Assembly (NCBI GenBank): GCA_009746045.1
Contig: RPFO01000256.1
Span: 1,292,966-1,354,965, forward strand
Direction: 5' to 3'
From: Mesostigma viride
Taxonomy: Eukaryota > Streptophyta > Mesostigmatophyceae > Mesostigmatales > Mesostigmataceae
DNA length: 62,000 nt
How positions within the stretch are numbered: position 1 is the first letter of the stretch; every line of letters begins with the position of its first letter. Of this stretch, positions 1-9,857 are shown piece by piece. The notes beneath the pieces are model-generated. The model was not told where the DNA came from. It searched no databases and saw only the letters and a list, made by a program, of their open reading frames with translations. The position numbers and the translations under genes were made by a program.

Positions 1-432
1 ACGCCCTGGACGGCGCCATGTTCATCGTGACGCTGAACTCGTCGATGAAGACGCAATCCTCTGCAAACAGCGTTTTCTGCAACTCCAGTAGGTCGTTGGA
101 CTTCTCCTTTACGTACCGCAAGTCCTTCTCGATGTAGTCGTACGCTACCTTCTTGTATGTCAACTCGTGTTCCTTGCGAGCCCTCTGCACGTCGGCAGCC
201 GTGAGTGTGGCACCGCGCAAGAGGCCGTTCGCCTTTGCGAACATTGCACGAGTCTCTTTCGGCACCCGTGCGAGGATGGCGCCCTCCTCGTCGGCGCCCT
301 TGTTGATGAAGTACACCATCGTCGGCGGACATGTAAGACACGGGGAAGTCTGGAGCGAGGAAATGAGTTTGGAAAGGTCCTTCCACCCCTGATCTCCAAA
401 ACGGGCCACGTGGTTCGGAACCGCGTCCCTTA
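1..432 (-). CDS. DDE-type transposase, catalytic part (partial at window edge)
   Basis: The minus strand is open from about 432 to the window edge. It reads a helical linker and then the segment VFIDEFSVTMNMAPSRA. A hydrophobic strand followed by FIDE and a downstream small/Arg stretch is typical of the first-to-second catalytic Asp region of IS630/Tc1-mariner-like transposases. It follows the HTH ORF at 430-723 in a frame shifted by -1. The two are therefore either one transposase made by frameshifting, as in some IS630 elements, or a broken gene. The rest of the catalytic domain lies outside the window. Family placement rests on the motif only. Confidence 0.55.
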
Positions 433-723
433 TCCTGGCGGCTTCACCATCCTGCCGTTGCTCATCACCTTGTCCCACGCCCTTCGCACCATCGGGCGCA
501 GGGCGGACCTCTTCACATCATCTTCCCTGCTGTAATCGAGCCCCAATGCCTTGTCGTGTTTCCATAATGCATGATATCTTATCGCTGTCTTCTTGTCGAT
601 TCCGTAATGGTCGGCGATGGTCTGAATAGTCGCGTCACCGCGGTTGCTCACGTCCATGGCCACCCTATGTCTAAAGTGCAAGCTGTGAGCCTTTCCCGAG
701 GTTATGGCGCGCTGCGTATCCAT
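430..723 (-). CDS. HTH N-terminal part of IS630/Tc1-like transposase
   Basis: This ORF of 97 codons has a helix-turn-helix-like segment (TIQTIADHYGIDKKTAIRYH) at about residues 32-51, which fits the DNA-binding N-terminus of a Tc1/IS630-type transposase. Its stop lies in the middle of otherwise coding sequence. The open frame continues at -1 into the DDE segment to the left. The overlap contains GCCGCCAGG, not a classical slippery heptamer, so simple mutation is as likely as programmed frameshifting. Confidence 0.55.
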   Translation of the reverse strand: MDTQRAITSGKAHSLHFRHRVAMDVSNRGDATIQTIADHYGIDKKTAIRYHALWKHDKALGLDYSREDDVKRSALRPMVRRAWDKVMSNGRMVKPPG

Positions 724-756
724 TCGTACAATTTATTGCCGAAAATAATATGTTTA

Positions 757-1191
757 TCAATACGAGCGCCGTTCCAGGTCGTCCGTCACCGGCATGTTGG
801 TCATGCGCGTTGTGTCGGCGACGCTCCAGGGCTCCACAATGCTCTTAAAGGTGTCGCGTGGGATGGACGGCGAGGGCCGCTGCAGGGACCCAGGAGGGAC
901 ACCCGGTCGGTAGTTTGCCACGTTGTCCTTATTCTTGTCTGCCTCGCGCTTCTGCCTGCCTACCATGAGTCGCTTGTCCACCATGTACGCCACCGTCGCC
1001 AGGACGGAAACCAAGAAACCAGAGAAGGCGCCTCGAAACGAGTTGGTGAGGATGCCTCCGAGCACGGCGCAGTATATTCCGAACCGCCTCGCCGAAAGGA
1101 ACCTCTCCCTGGAGGGGATCCCCTGCGCCAACGGCCAGAATGACAGGTAGTCGTCGGACAAACCCTCGAAGTAGGTGTCGACAAAACCCAT
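757..1191 (-). CDS. DUF5762-like NCLDV membrane protein
   Basis: The 144-residue protein has FWPLAQGIPSRERFLSARRF at about 18-37, followed by two hydrophobic stretches (about 38-50 and 56-72). This layout of an FxP...Ser...Asn/Arg...Arg-Phe block followed by membrane segments resembles DUF5762, a family seen in many giant-virus genomes and presumed virion- or membrane-associated. The C-terminal half is polar and Pro-rich. It starts 23 nt after the inferred stop of the upstream conserved gene, so the pair is arranged like a co-oriented viral gene block. Assignment is by motif pattern, not by search. Confidence 0.6.
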   Translation of the reverse strand: MGFVDTYFEGLSDDYLSFWPLAQGIPSRERFLSARRFGIYCAVLGGILTNSFRGAFSGFLVSVLATVAYMVDKRLMVGRQKREADKNKDNVANYRPGVPPGSLQRPSPSIPRDTFKSIVEPWSVADTTRMTNMPVTDDLERRSY

Positions 1192-1214
1192 CCGCGTTTC
1201 TACAGTTAGCTACG

Positions 1215-1723
1215 TTAATTTTCAAGCTGAGGTAGGCCCGCGTCCCCCCGTCGCCCATCTGCTCCATCATGTGCTGTATGAGGCCCCTGCACGCCGCCTC
1301 GGGGTCCTGCTGCCCCTCCACCACACTGTTGGCGAAGGACTGCGCCATGGCCTCCGCCTGCTGCATGATCTCGGGGGGGATCTCCTGGATGCCGATGCCG
1401 ATGATGGCCAGAGTCTGCAGGTACTGCCAGATGGCCTCCTGGGTGCCGGCGGGGGACTTTTGCCACTTGGTCTGGAAATTGACGTCCCGCAAGTACGGCA
1501 CGTCGCCGAACGCCTCAAACACCGACTCGTCCTTGGACATGATCGCCTGCATGTGAGGCCCGATAGCCTCCATGTACTTCTGCAACGGCAGCCGGGCGTT
1601 CGACTTGCACGCCAGCTCGAACGCCGTCAGGATGCCCGGGATGGTCCGCTCTTCCGGGTACGCCATCTCGAGCTCGCTCAGGAAGGACTTCATCATGCTG
1701 TTGAAAGCCTGCACCGCCGACAT
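1215..1723 (-). CDS. NCLDV-conserved small protein, one frameshift near its 3' end
   Basis: Starting at the second Met (MSAVQAF), the protein has the block FNSMMKSFLSELEMAYPEE, then KDESVFEAF, then AIWQYLQTLAIIG. This is the pattern of a short conserved hypothetical protein that recurs in mimivirus- and phycodnavirus-like genomes; its function is unknown. As written, the frame runs on to 929 inside the next gene. A one-base change in the C6 run at 1244-1249 instead gives an ending of ...LPQLEN and a stop at 1215-1217. That leaves a normal 23-nt spacer to the DUF5762-like gene. The shorter form is preferred. Confidence 0.65.
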
Positions 1724-1803
1724 CGCGCACCTATATACACTACAGCGCAAATTATTAGGCGCGCGTAGACGAAAAAAATATATGCCAACAAGGTATACGC
1801 AAA

Positions 1804-2004
1804 ATGGTGCTCTCGCGGTCCCCGTTGACTCAGGATATCATCAAGGCCATGGTCGTCATGCTCGCTCTGGCGCTCGCCGACGCGCACGAAAACAATACCG
1901 GGTACGCGGCCGGGCTCAAGGACAAGAGCATGTGGATGCGGATCGCCTTCGTCTCCGGATCTCTCGCCGCCTTCTGGTTGGTCTTTCAGCCGCGACTAGG
2001 CTAA
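1804..2004 (+). CDS. Small predicted membrane protein
   Basis: The 66-residue ORF contains two hydrophobic segments (about 12-26 and 47-62) separated by a polar loop, with no family recognised. It is divergent from the conserved gene on its left. The spacer holds an A/T-rich stretch (AAAAAAATATAT at about 1771-1782) that could serve as a viral promoter. Small membrane proteins like this are common in giant-virus genomes, and it may be a virion membrane component. Length and composition are the only evidence. Confidence 0.5.
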   Translation: MVLSRSPLTQDIIKAMVVMLALALADAHENNTGYAAGLKDKSMWMRIAFVSGSLAAFWLVFQPRLG

Positions 2005-2071
2005 CGGCAGCGCACGCACCGCGCTCAAAAAACGCAAAAATTCAAAACGTTCTGTATAGCGCGATCGAACG

Positions 2072-2706
2072 ATGGACGTCAAGGTCCGCATCAACGGAAC
2101 GATGCACAAGTGGTCCTTCCCCTCCTCCATGGTGGGGACCGCCCAGTCCATGACCGGCGAGAGCGCAGAGGAGTGCAAGACAATCCTCAAGACCGTTATC
2201 GTGCGTCTCGCCGGGCTGCTCGAATCGGGAGCCATGGAGGGCGCGGTCAGCGACGTGGAGGTCGTGTGCCTGATGCACATCAGGAACCAGAAGGACCTGC
2301 CCGATGTCATGAAGAATGGCATCTCGCTCATCCTCGACGGCTGGAAGGCGGCCGAGGAGAGCATCAACGAGCAGGGGCGCAAGGGGCTCAGGATGCTGGA
2401 ACGGATTATACCTGTGCTCATGACGTGCGAGAACAGGGAGGCCTTCGACAAGTTCTTCTCCAGCACGCTGTACCCCTGCATGGAGGACGGGGAAATGAAA
2501 GCCATCGTCAAGTTCCTCAGGGTCATGTCCAACTGGACCAACTCGGGCGAGCCCCTCGTCAAGAAGGACAGCCACTACATCGAGAAGTACTTGGAAGGGT
2601 GTACGCAAACCTGGTGACCCCCGTCCTGGCGGTCAAGAAACACACGGTGGTGTCAAAACGGCTAGACGCCGCCGCAGACACCATCGAGGAGTACATCGAC
2701 ACCTGA
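2072..2706 (+). CDS. Unrecognised viral protein with a C-terminal frameshift
   Basis: The main frame (2072-2617, 181 residues) is a mostly helical, mixed-charge protein with no family recognised. It ends abruptly after HYIEKYLEG. In the next frame the sequence continues as coding-like residues (LVTPVLAVKK...RLDAAADTIEEYIDT) to a stop at 2706. This suggests the original protein was about 211 residues and that one base was gained or lost near 2597-2600 in GGAAGGGTG. It lies in a co-oriented run with 1804-2004 and 2827-3135. Confidence 0.6.
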
Positions 2707-2826
2707 GGCGGCGCGCTTTCGCACGCCCTATTCTCGGGACTGTCTATTGAGTACACACACCGACATGAGTGGAGGCGCGCCGCTCGGAAAGGCGTTCTCA
2801 TTTTCCCCATCGCCGAGGAAGACAGC

Positions 2827-3135
2827 ATGCCGCAACAACACGTGCAAGGACAGCAGGACGGGCGACCCCCCGCCGAGATTGAGAGGGAGCCCATCAACAT
2901 CCCGTCGCAATCGTTCCCACCGCCACCGAGCGGCATTGCCAGGAGGCCCGCGCAGCCCGACCAGGCCCAGCGGCTGGCGAGGCAGCAAACGCTGTTCGAG
3001 ATGAAGATGCGCGAGATAGCCAAGGAGGAGTCGCGCAATAGCGGCATGATATTCCTCACCGCCGGCGTCGTGATCGCCGGCATTCTTGCGTACACGTACA
3101 TTTACAAGAAGCCGCCCGTCGCGCTTCCCGAGTGA
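2827..3135 (+). CDS. Single-pass membrane protein with Pro-rich N-terminus
   Basis: The 102-residue protein has a Pro/Gln-rich first half, a charged helix (about 57-73) and one transmembrane segment (about 76-94, MIFLTAGVVIAGILAYTYIY), then a short basic/Pro tail. This is the usual build of small virion membrane proteins. No in-frame ATG lies upstream, so 2827 is the likely start. An AT-rich spacer with AATAAAG follows (about 3162-3168) and may hold its 3' end and the promoter of the LamG gene downstream. Confidence 0.6.
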   Translation: MPQQHVQGQQDGRPPAEIEREPINIPSQSFPPPPSGIARRPAQPDQAQRLARQQTLFEMKMREIAKEESRNSGMIFLTAGVVIAGILAYTYIYKKPPVALPE

Positions 3136-3202
3136 CTCGGTGATTAAGCCCGTCTATTTTTAATAAAGTTTTTTCTCGCACTATTGTACGCACCACAACA
3201 CA

Positions 3203-5011
3203 ATGAGCGTCTCCCTTTCGACCCTAGGAACTGGCAGATTCAAGCAAGTGCTCACCGAGCAGGTAAGCTCAGACGTTCAGCCAACCAGTTCATTTGCCAT
3301 CCTGTCCAACACCAAGATCGACCTAGTTCCCAACGTCCTCAATGGAAACGCCGTCGACGCCACCGTTTTGCCGACGACCGACCTGGCCACCAACGAGGTC
3401 GTCGTGCACGGTAACCTCCGTGTTATGGGTGCTATCGACGGCGCACTCAGCAGCAGCAGTGCCCCCACGGTGGACTACACCAAGAACACGTCGACGACCG
3501 AGGCGACCAACACACTCTTGGCTTCATCCAGTAACCACCTCGTTCTCCAGGCAGCATCCACCGCGAAGGAGGTGATCGTGCAGGACTCGAAGTTTGTGGC
3601 CCATCGCCCGACGACCGCACTCACCACCACCACCGTGCCTGTGCCTGACATCCTGGCCGTCCGTGCCGAGAGAGCGGGGGCTGCCGATACCCAGGAGTTC
3701 ACCCTGGGTCTCGCGTACGGCGACACGGGCTCTACCTTCTTGTCCACGGATGGCAACTCCACCAGCAAGACCGCGTGGCGCGGTCTCATCGATTCGGGGG
3801 CAAACGATATGGAGATCAAGTCTGACTCCCAGATGCGCGTGTCCGCCGACCGTCTCGCCACCGGTGAGGTGCGGCTGGGAGCTGGGTCTGGCATCACCCT
3901 GGCACCCAGCATCGCCACACCGGGTGCCGACCCCGCCACCAAGATCGTCGTGCAGGCCGCCGCGCTCGAGGACACGTCTCTCGCCGTCTCGGGCGTGTCG
4001 GCGCTGTCGGAAACGCGGCAGGCGCACGCGTACTCGACCGACGCCACCACCATCGCGGCCAAGAGGGGCGTAGGCAACTCCACGACCGGCGGCAACCTCT
4101 GGATCACGGGCGATACCAGTGTAGCGGACAGCAGCGTCGCCGTCGAGCAGGTCAAGTTCGTCGACTCGAGCGTGTCGACCACCAACCCGTCTCTCGCGCT
4201 GTCCGCCGCGGCTAACGTCTCGGTCATGAACGACCTGGTGCTCACCGCCACGGACGGCGACGGCGGCAAGATTGCCACCAAGACCGGCGACCTCTACCTC
4301 AACCCCGCGAGCGGGACACTCAAGGTCAACGGCAACATGCAGGTGGACGGCACGCTGACGACCGTCAACACCACCGTGCAGGAGGCTGTCGTCACCGAGA
4401 AGACTCTGCGACTCGCCGGCACCAAGAACACGGTGGCCGTCGCGTGGGCCTTCAACGGCAACTCCAACCTCAGCACGACCGGTGTGGTCATGGCCCCCAC
4501 TAACGCCTCTGTCACGGCGGGCAAGCTGCTGCTGGCCGCCAACGTGTCGGCGAACGGCACGGCCAGCTGGGTCTCCCCCTTCCCCAAGAACCTCGAGTCG
4601 TTTGAGATCACCTTCAATGTCTCTCTCGCCGGCGTGCCAGGTGCGGCGTCGTCTGTCAAGAAACTGTTCTCGTACGGCCCCTTGGCCGGCAAGCTGAACG
4701 TGCCCGCATCCGGCTCGTTTGGAACCGTCACCATCGATAACGGCGGCGGAGTGACCAGCACCTCCTCGTCGACTCCCATCAGGACGGACGGCACCATCGC
4801 CAACATCAAGTACAAGGTCGTCGCGCGCAGGACTTACTACGCCACCACCGCAATGTCCACCTTCGAGCTGTTCGTCGACGGTGTGCGGTGTATCAGCACC
4901 ACCGGCGACGGTATCGCTCTTCTCGACCTTCTCGCCACCCCCGCCTTCGTTCTCGGCGGCGACACGTTCACCTGCGCGTCTCGTACGACGACATCCGAAT
5001 CGAGACCGTGA
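3203..5011 (+). CDS. Giant fibre/decoration protein, segment 1 (N-terminal)
   Basis: A 602-codon frame rich in Ser, Thr, Ala and Val. It contains strand-rich segments such as GDLYLNPASGTLKVNG and ends in a LamG/concanavalin-like domain from about residue 400. Low-complexity beta-rich shafts followed by lectin-like domains are typical of fibre or surface proteins of giant viruses and phages. The frame fails near 4970-5010, where the LamG ending (...SYDDIRIETV) is found in the next frame. The protein therefore originally continued into the segment that follows. A role in host attachment is inferred from the fold only. Confidence 0.65.
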   Translation: MSVSLSTLGTGRFKQVLTEQVSSDVQPTSSFAILSNTKIDLVPNVLNGNAVDATVLPTTDLATNEVVVHGNLRVMGAIDGALSSSSAPTVDYTKNTSTTEATNTLLASSSNHLVLQAASTAKEVIVQDSKFVAHRPTTALTTTTVPVPDILAVRAERAGAADTQEFTLGLAYGDTGSTFLSTDGNSTSKTAWRGLIDSGANDMEIKSDSQMRVSADRLATGEVRLGAGSGITLAPSIATPGADPATKIVVQAAALEDTSLAVSGVSALSETRQAHAYSTDATTIAAKRGVGNSTTGGNLWITGDTSVADSSVAVEQVKFVDSSVSTTNPSLALSAAANVSVMNDLVLTATDGDGGKIATKTGDLYLNPASGTLKVNGNMQVDGTLTTVNTTVQEAVVTEKTLRLAGTKNTVAVAWAFNGNSNLSTTGVVMAPTNASVTAGKLLLAANVSANGTASWVSPFPKNLESFEITFNVSLAGVPGAASSVKKLFSYGPLAGKLNVPASGSFGTVTIDNGGGVTSTSSSTPIRTDGTIANIKYKVVARRTYYATTAMSTFELFVDGVRCISTTGDGIALLDLLATPAFVLGGDTFTCASRTTTSESRP

Positions 5012-7011
5012 CCGCCCCCTCCAACACGGTGACCGACGGGGCGGGTGTCAGCGTCCTCGGCGACGGCGCCGTCAACAACGTCCCTTGCGACCGCTCGATC
5101 ACGTGGCAGAAGGGAACCACACAGGAGAAGGGCGACCACACCGGCTCCTACTGGCAGGTGAAGGGCGGGCAGCTCATGCTCTCCCGGACGATCGACGCCA
5201 GTCTGCGGAAGGCGCCGGGGTCCAGCATCCTTCTCAGCTCGCTGCCTGCCAAGACCGGCATCGCACCGGCCGCCATGACCGAGCCGAATATGTGGCCCAT
5301 GTCCGCCTACACCGGAACCACGCCCAACTTCTCGACCGTGGATTCTGTGTCGGCGCTGAACCTGGCGTACTCCGCCACATCGGCTGCGGCCTCCGAGACG
5401 TGGCTGGATACCTGGGATCTGACGGGTACGGATCCGCTAGCGAACACCGGCACGGGGACGAGCGGGGCGTTTACTATATCGCCACAGACGGGCTATGTTG
5501 GCAATAGTTCGCTGCAGGTTCCAGCTCAAGGATCGGCCACCAACGCCTTTTATGTGCAGCTACCCGACCTCGACACGGGCACGGCAAACAACGGGCTGGG
5601 GCTATGGACGGTCGAGGCGAGAGTGAAAACGACCGTTAATAACACCTCCGACGTCCTCCTCTTTAAACTGGGCCAAGACTTCTTGGGCGCGGCCGGTAAC
5701 CAAGTCGCACTCTTTCTTAACGGCTCGAATGGTTTGTGCCTGAGAACGGAGTGTCCCGGAGCCGGCGATGACAGTTTGCTGATCCCCATCGCGACCAACC
5801 AACTCGCGACCGCCCCCGCAATCAATCCCAACGACGGCAACTACCACACCTACCGCCTGTCACGTATCGCGGTTGGCGCCTCTCAGGGGGAAATTGCCCC
5901 GGGCACTGAAAACACTTACTTCAACCTTTGGGTGGATGGACGTCAGATCAACGTCAACACGGGCTCTAATGGGGTCATAATCAACAATGGCACCAAGTTG
6001 TCCCACATACCCCTCGTGAGCACCACCCAAAACTGGCTCCGTCTCGGCAACACTCAGCGGCCGGCACTTACCGCGGCAGTGACGGTGGATTACGCGAGGT
6101 TCAAGAACGGCTTCACCAACACCGGCACAGACGTCTGGCTCGGGGAGTGGCAATTCAGCGGCACATCCACATTCAGCACGGGACCAGGCTCGAGTGCTGA
6201 ATTGTACATGTCGGTTTCCACAGTTGGCGGAGAGATTACCATACCGACAGCCTCTGCGGCGGCGGCCAACACGATTTTTGCCCGGATGGTAGACCTAGAC
6301 TGCGGGACATCCAACGACGGGTACGGCGCGTGGGTGGTGGAGGCAAGCGTAAAAACGGCATCTAGCGTGCCCACGACCAAATTTTGCATTTTTGACATCG
6401 GGGATGACTTGAACGGGGTATGTAACCGCATCACCATGTATTGCACGTACGTCTCGAGCGTGTGGTATCTGTACATCGAGGCCAGAAGTAGTACCTCAGC
6501 CACTGCGAGGGTTATTTCGATCCCGTTCTCGAACCTGACCGCCTACGCGACCTCCGTCAAGGGAACGAACGTCACCGCCCCCAATGACACCAACTACCAC
6601 ACGTACAAGCTGTATCGGAAACGCGTTACAGCGAGCGGGACTCAGAACGACCCGGCCACTCTGTTTCAATTCTGGTACGACGGAGTAGAGTTCAATTTGA
6701 CACCGAATGCCGTCCCAGCTGCAGGTGTCATCGCGCCACAGGCCATTGCCAACGCGATTATCAATAGCACCAATAACTACCTCCGCCTCGGAAACAACCT
6801 CGATCCCGGGAGTCTGCAGTCGGTCGTGGTGGACTACGCCCGTTACTACAATGCTCCTACAGGCCTACCGACTAGCGCTCCGATGTCCGCTCCCACCCAC
6901 TCGGGGGGTACTTCCAGACGTTCTACGGCACCGCCGGTTATCTCACATCCAACTACAGCAAGACATCCATCACCAGGGGGTCCGCGGCCAACGGGTCCGG
7001 CGTCCTGGTGA
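4975..7011 (+). CDS. Giant fibre/decoration protein, segment 2 (two tandem LamG-like domains)
   Basis: This frame carries on from segment 1 without its own convincing start. It holds two LamG-like domains in tandem (about 5401-6125 and 6133-6845). Each has the same order of blocks: W-x-W/F opening, LD.GT.N.G.G.W.VEA.VKT, then NYHTY.L, then LRLGN, then VVDYAR. The copies are well diverged, so the duplication is old. The last ~35 codons before the stop are out of frame. The true frame resumes after the G6 run at 6903-6908, at GGYFQTFYGTAGY. Probable surface lectin-type protein. Confidence 0.65.
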   Translation, partial: RVSYDDIRIETVTAPSNTVTDGAGVSVLGDGAVNNVPCDRSITWQKGTTQEKGDHTGSYWQVKGGQLMLSRTIDASLRKAPGSSILLSSLPAKTGIAPAAMTEPNMWPMSAYTGTTPNFSTVDSVSALNLAYSATSAAASETWLDTWDLTGTDPLANTGTGTSGAFTISPQTGYVGNSSLQVPAQGSATNAFYVQLPDLDTGTANNGLGLWTVEARVKTTVNNTSDVLLFKLGQDFLGAAGNQVALFLNGSNGLCLRTECPGAGDDSLLIPIATNQLATAPAINPNDGNYHTYRLSRIAVGASQGEIAPGTENTYFNLWVDGRQINVNTGSNGVIINNGTKLSHIPLVSTTQNWLRLGNTQRPALTAAVTVDYARFKNGFTNTGTDVWLGEWQFSGTSTFSTGPGSSAELYMSVSTVGGEITIPTASAAAANTIFARMVDLDCGTSNDGYGAWVVEASVKTASSVPTTKFCIFDIGDDLNGVCNRITMYCTYVSSVWYLYIEARSSTSATARVISIPFSNLTAYATSVKGTNVTAPNDTNYHTYKLYRKRVTASGTQNDPATLFQFWYDGVEFNLTPNAVPAAGVIAPQAIANAIINSTNNYLRLGNNLDPGSLQSVVVDYARYYNAPTGLPTSAPMSAPTHSGGTSRRSTAPPVISHPTTARHPSPGGPRPTGPASW

Positions 7012-7844
7012 CCGGCATCGTGAAGCCCATCACTTCCCTAGCCAGCGCGACGGGCGGGTCGATCGGAACGGGCACCGGCACCGCGATGACGGCCCCTTTC
7101 CTCTGCGGCGTCGGCGGCTCTACCAAATCGAACAAGGACATGGTGGAGCTGCTCACCGTCGGCGACCCCGCCACTGCCGGCGCGTACGTCAGCGTGTGGG
7201 CCTGGCGATCGGGCCGCATCTTGATGTTCAACGGGACATCGTACACCGAGACCGTGAACACCGTCGTGGGCTCGTCCGAGTTTGTGCTGGGTGTCCACCT
7301 GTCCGCCACCGAGCCGCAGCTGTTCATCAACGGCCAGCTCAAGTCCAGCTCCGACGCCGCCGTCATGCTGCCGTGGAGGACTATCGCCGGCAACGTCGCC
7401 ACGACCATCAGTGCCGCCAACACCGGCGCTATCCTGAGCAGCACCGCTTCCGCCCGGGGTGTTTATCTCGGTCCTCGAAGCACGTACGACGTGACCAGCA
7501 CCGTCACGACTCCCACGCTCAACGTTGGCTACAAGAACTGGCGCTTAGTGGACACCGCCCTCAACAGCATGACGGCACAGCAGATCGCCGACACGCAGCT
7601 GTACAGGTACTCCAGCGAGTACGACTCCGGCCCTCTCACCGTCACGTACGGTTTCCGTATTGCGGACGACGAGACGCTGCAGATCGTCAAGACCCAGGGG
7701 TCCATGGCCAGTACTACGAACACGATGCTCGGTAACATCCTCCCCGTCAGCGAGGACGGAACGGGGGCCTTGACCGTGAACTCCCTTGGCGCCATTGGTT
7801 CTAGCACCGTGGACCCGGTTATGGATCTGACCAACAAGCGTTAA
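6905..7844 (+). CDS. Giant fibre/decoration protein, segment 3 (C-terminal LamG-like)
   Basis: The continuation of the same protein after the G6 run. It contains a third LamG-like region (GRILMFNGTSY...FVLGVHLSA...LFINGQLKSS) and ends with DLTNKR. Read together, the three segments cover about 4.6 kb, or roughly 1,540 residues. There is no ATG at the segment boundary with suitable upstream sequence, which supports one interrupted gene rather than three. The next gene starts 53 nt downstream behind a TATATAAAA box. Confidence 0.6.
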
Positions 7845-7880
7845 GGTGTGGTTGTGGGAGGCTATTTTTTTTACAATCGA

Positions 7881-7889
7881 TATATAAAA
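7881..7889 (+). promoter_or_regulatory. TATA-like element before the 7897 gene
   Basis: TATATAAAA lies 7 nt before the ATG at 7897, after an oligo-T run. Giant-virus promoters are usually short AT-rich boxes close to the start codon, so this is a plausible promoter. There is no functional evidence. Confidence 0.35.
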
Positions 7890-7896
7890 CCGCGTC

Positions 7897-8997
7897 ATGC
7901 CTCCCAACTTGGAGCAAGCAAACGGCAGGCTTTTTTTCAAGGCGATTCAAACTCGAGAGCTGACCGGCATCTCGCAGGACTCGACACAAAACGCGTCACT
8001 CAAGATCGTCCAAGAGAATGGAAACACCGCTCTCCAGGCGGTCAACCCGGATGGCAGTCTCGGCGCCAAGCTGGTCATTGGCGCGACTAGTGCATATCTG
8101 GAGAGCACGACCAGCGGGGGCGGACAGGGCGGGGGGGCGACCACGTCCAAAGTAGGCATCACACCAAATGGCGTTGTGGGCGCTTCACAATCACTTCCTG
8201 GCCTCAATAGCACCCCAACGTATGTCACAAGCACTTACTTCATGGGGCTGGTTGCTGACAATGATGCATCCATCTATCAAACCTCCGCGATTAATTTACC
8301 CCAACACACGGTCTTGAGCTCCACAACGAATGATCTGGTTTTGACAGGAAATCGAACGATTAGTGGCAAGTACAACCCTGCTCCAAAATGCCACGTCATC
8401 ACTATGGGAGAATTGCACGCGTATCAAGACGATGGAACGTCGTCAGAGGGGGGGGATGCCGTGAAAGTTATGGGAAGACGTATGGGGCCGTTTTCCACCA
8501 GCTACGAGCCGGCTTCCATCAACCTCGGGATCCATCACAATGTGGGTTTCGCTTTGACCGGATTGAGCACGACGAGGGGAAGAGTGTCTACAACGCCCGA
8601 GACAGACCTCTCTCTCGAATCTGGAAGTCAGCTGAGGATGATAGGTAATGAAGTGGTCATCCATTCGCACGCAGCTGTGAAGATCTTCCCCAACAAGTCG
8701 ACCTTTACCACACCAGCGGACGATGTAAACAACCCCCACGGCTACCTACAGATATCCCACAAGAACAATGACCAGGCAGAAGCCGTCATCTTGTCAACTC
8801 CAGGCAGTGCTTCATCAATGCTTGACATCGTGGTGAAGCCCGCGACTGGCAATTTCGGGGCCGAGGCGGACACATTCGAGCTGGGGTCAGGCGACGTGCG
8901 GTACAAGTTCACCGTCGTGGGCGGCCAGCTGCAGATCAAGAAGCGCGTGCTGAGTACCGGCCTTCCCGACAAGACGATCTGCGTTTTCGACGCGTGA
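7897..8997 (+). CDS. Fibre-like structural protein
   Basis: An intact 366-residue frame. It has a polar, Gly/Ser-rich shaft (GGGQGGGATTSK at about 75-86) and short repeated beta-type segments. It ends in a compact block, VRYKFTVVGGQLQIKKRVLS, close to the C-terminus. Position and composition group it with the flanking LamG genes as a surface or fibre component. No named family was recognised. Unlike its neighbours it carries no frame break. Confidence 0.6.
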   Translation: MPPNLEQANGRLFFKAIQTRELTGISQDSTQNASLKIVQENGNTALQAVNPDGSLGAKLVIGATSAYLESTTSGGGQGGGATTSKVGITPNGVVGASQSLPGLNSTPTYVTSTYFMGLVADNDASIYQTSAINLPQHTVLSSTTNDLVLTGNRTISGKYNPAPKCHVITMGELHAYQDDGTSSEGGDAVKVMGRRMGPFSTSYEPASINLGIHHNVGFALTGLSTTRGRVSTTPETDLSLESGSQLRMIGNEVVIHSHAAVKIFPNKSTFTTPADDVNNPHGYLQISHKNNDQAEAVILSTPGSASSMLDIVVKPATGNFGAEADTFELGSGDVRYKFTVVGGQLQIKKRVLSTGLPDKTICVFDA

Positions 8998-9027
8998 AAA
9001 AACATCCGCCCTGTATATCGACCACTC

Positions 9028-9797
9028 ATGTCGTCCACGAAAACTATCGACCGACTGGAGGTGAACAAGTCGATTATTTTCCCCGACCGAACCACTCTCT
9101 CCTCCACGAACCCCTTCCAACTCGGCCAACTCGCCGAGTTCGTAACCGCCTGGAATGACGACCTAGGAGTTGAATGGTTGGAATGCAGGGTGTTCGACCC
9201 GAATAGAAAGGCCCACGAATTGTTTTTTGCGATATGGGAAGACGATACGTACGAGTACCAATGGGATTTCACCACGTCCGCCGCGAGCATTGTTGGGACA
9301 CCCGAAAAAACTTTCGAGAACGCGGTGGTGTCAGAAGGTGTCCTCAAGGTTGCAAACGGGAATACCCCCTACGTGACGGGCGTGCCCACCGGTACTTTCA
9401 CCTTTTGCGTGAACGTGAAACCACAATTCGATCTATCGGCGAATGGTTGGGATAAGCCCCTGGTGTTTTTCGGCAATATCAATATTAAGGTAATGAACGG
9501 AGGCTACTTTCACGTTAACGACGGCAACGACTCCTGGACGCCAACGCAGACGACAGCGGGAACGGACCCGTTTCATTTGGCCATCACGAATCAAGGCAGG
9601 ACGCTTAAAGTGTACAAAGATGGTACACTCATCTTCACGTCAAACAACAGTAATGTGGGGGGGCCAAATTCCCAACTAATGTTAGACAGGGGCGGGTCGG
9701 GGGGGCGGCGGCTCCTAACCCCGGCATATGGTACGACAAAGTGCTCATCAAATCGGGTGTGGCCATGACCAGGGAAGAGATACTGGAACTCGTGTGA
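9028..9797 (+). CDS. LamG-domain surface protein, frameshift in a G7 run
   Basis: The frame opens with a short N-terminal block (MSSTKTIDRLEVNKS). A LamG-like domain follows: WDFTTSAASIVG, FTFCVNVKPQ, FHLAITNQGRTLKVYKDGTL. The written frame leaves the fold after LMLDRGGSG at the G7 run 9699-9705 and stops at 9768. Shifting one base there restores the classical LamG ending WYDKVLIKSGVAMTREEIL and a stop at 9795-9797. A full-length protein of about 256 residues is therefore inferred. Confidence 0.7.
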
Positions 9798-9857
9798 GAA
9801 TGCATGTGTTGATGAATTGACTGAATTATTTAAATATGTCCATTGAATACAGCTGGA

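Noticed and set aside
929-1204. C-terminal extension of the conserved small protein through the DUF5762-like gene
   Set aside because: It is Arg/Gly-rich shadow sequence of the overlapping gene. A one-base shift in the C6 run gives a stop at 1215 and a normal spacer.
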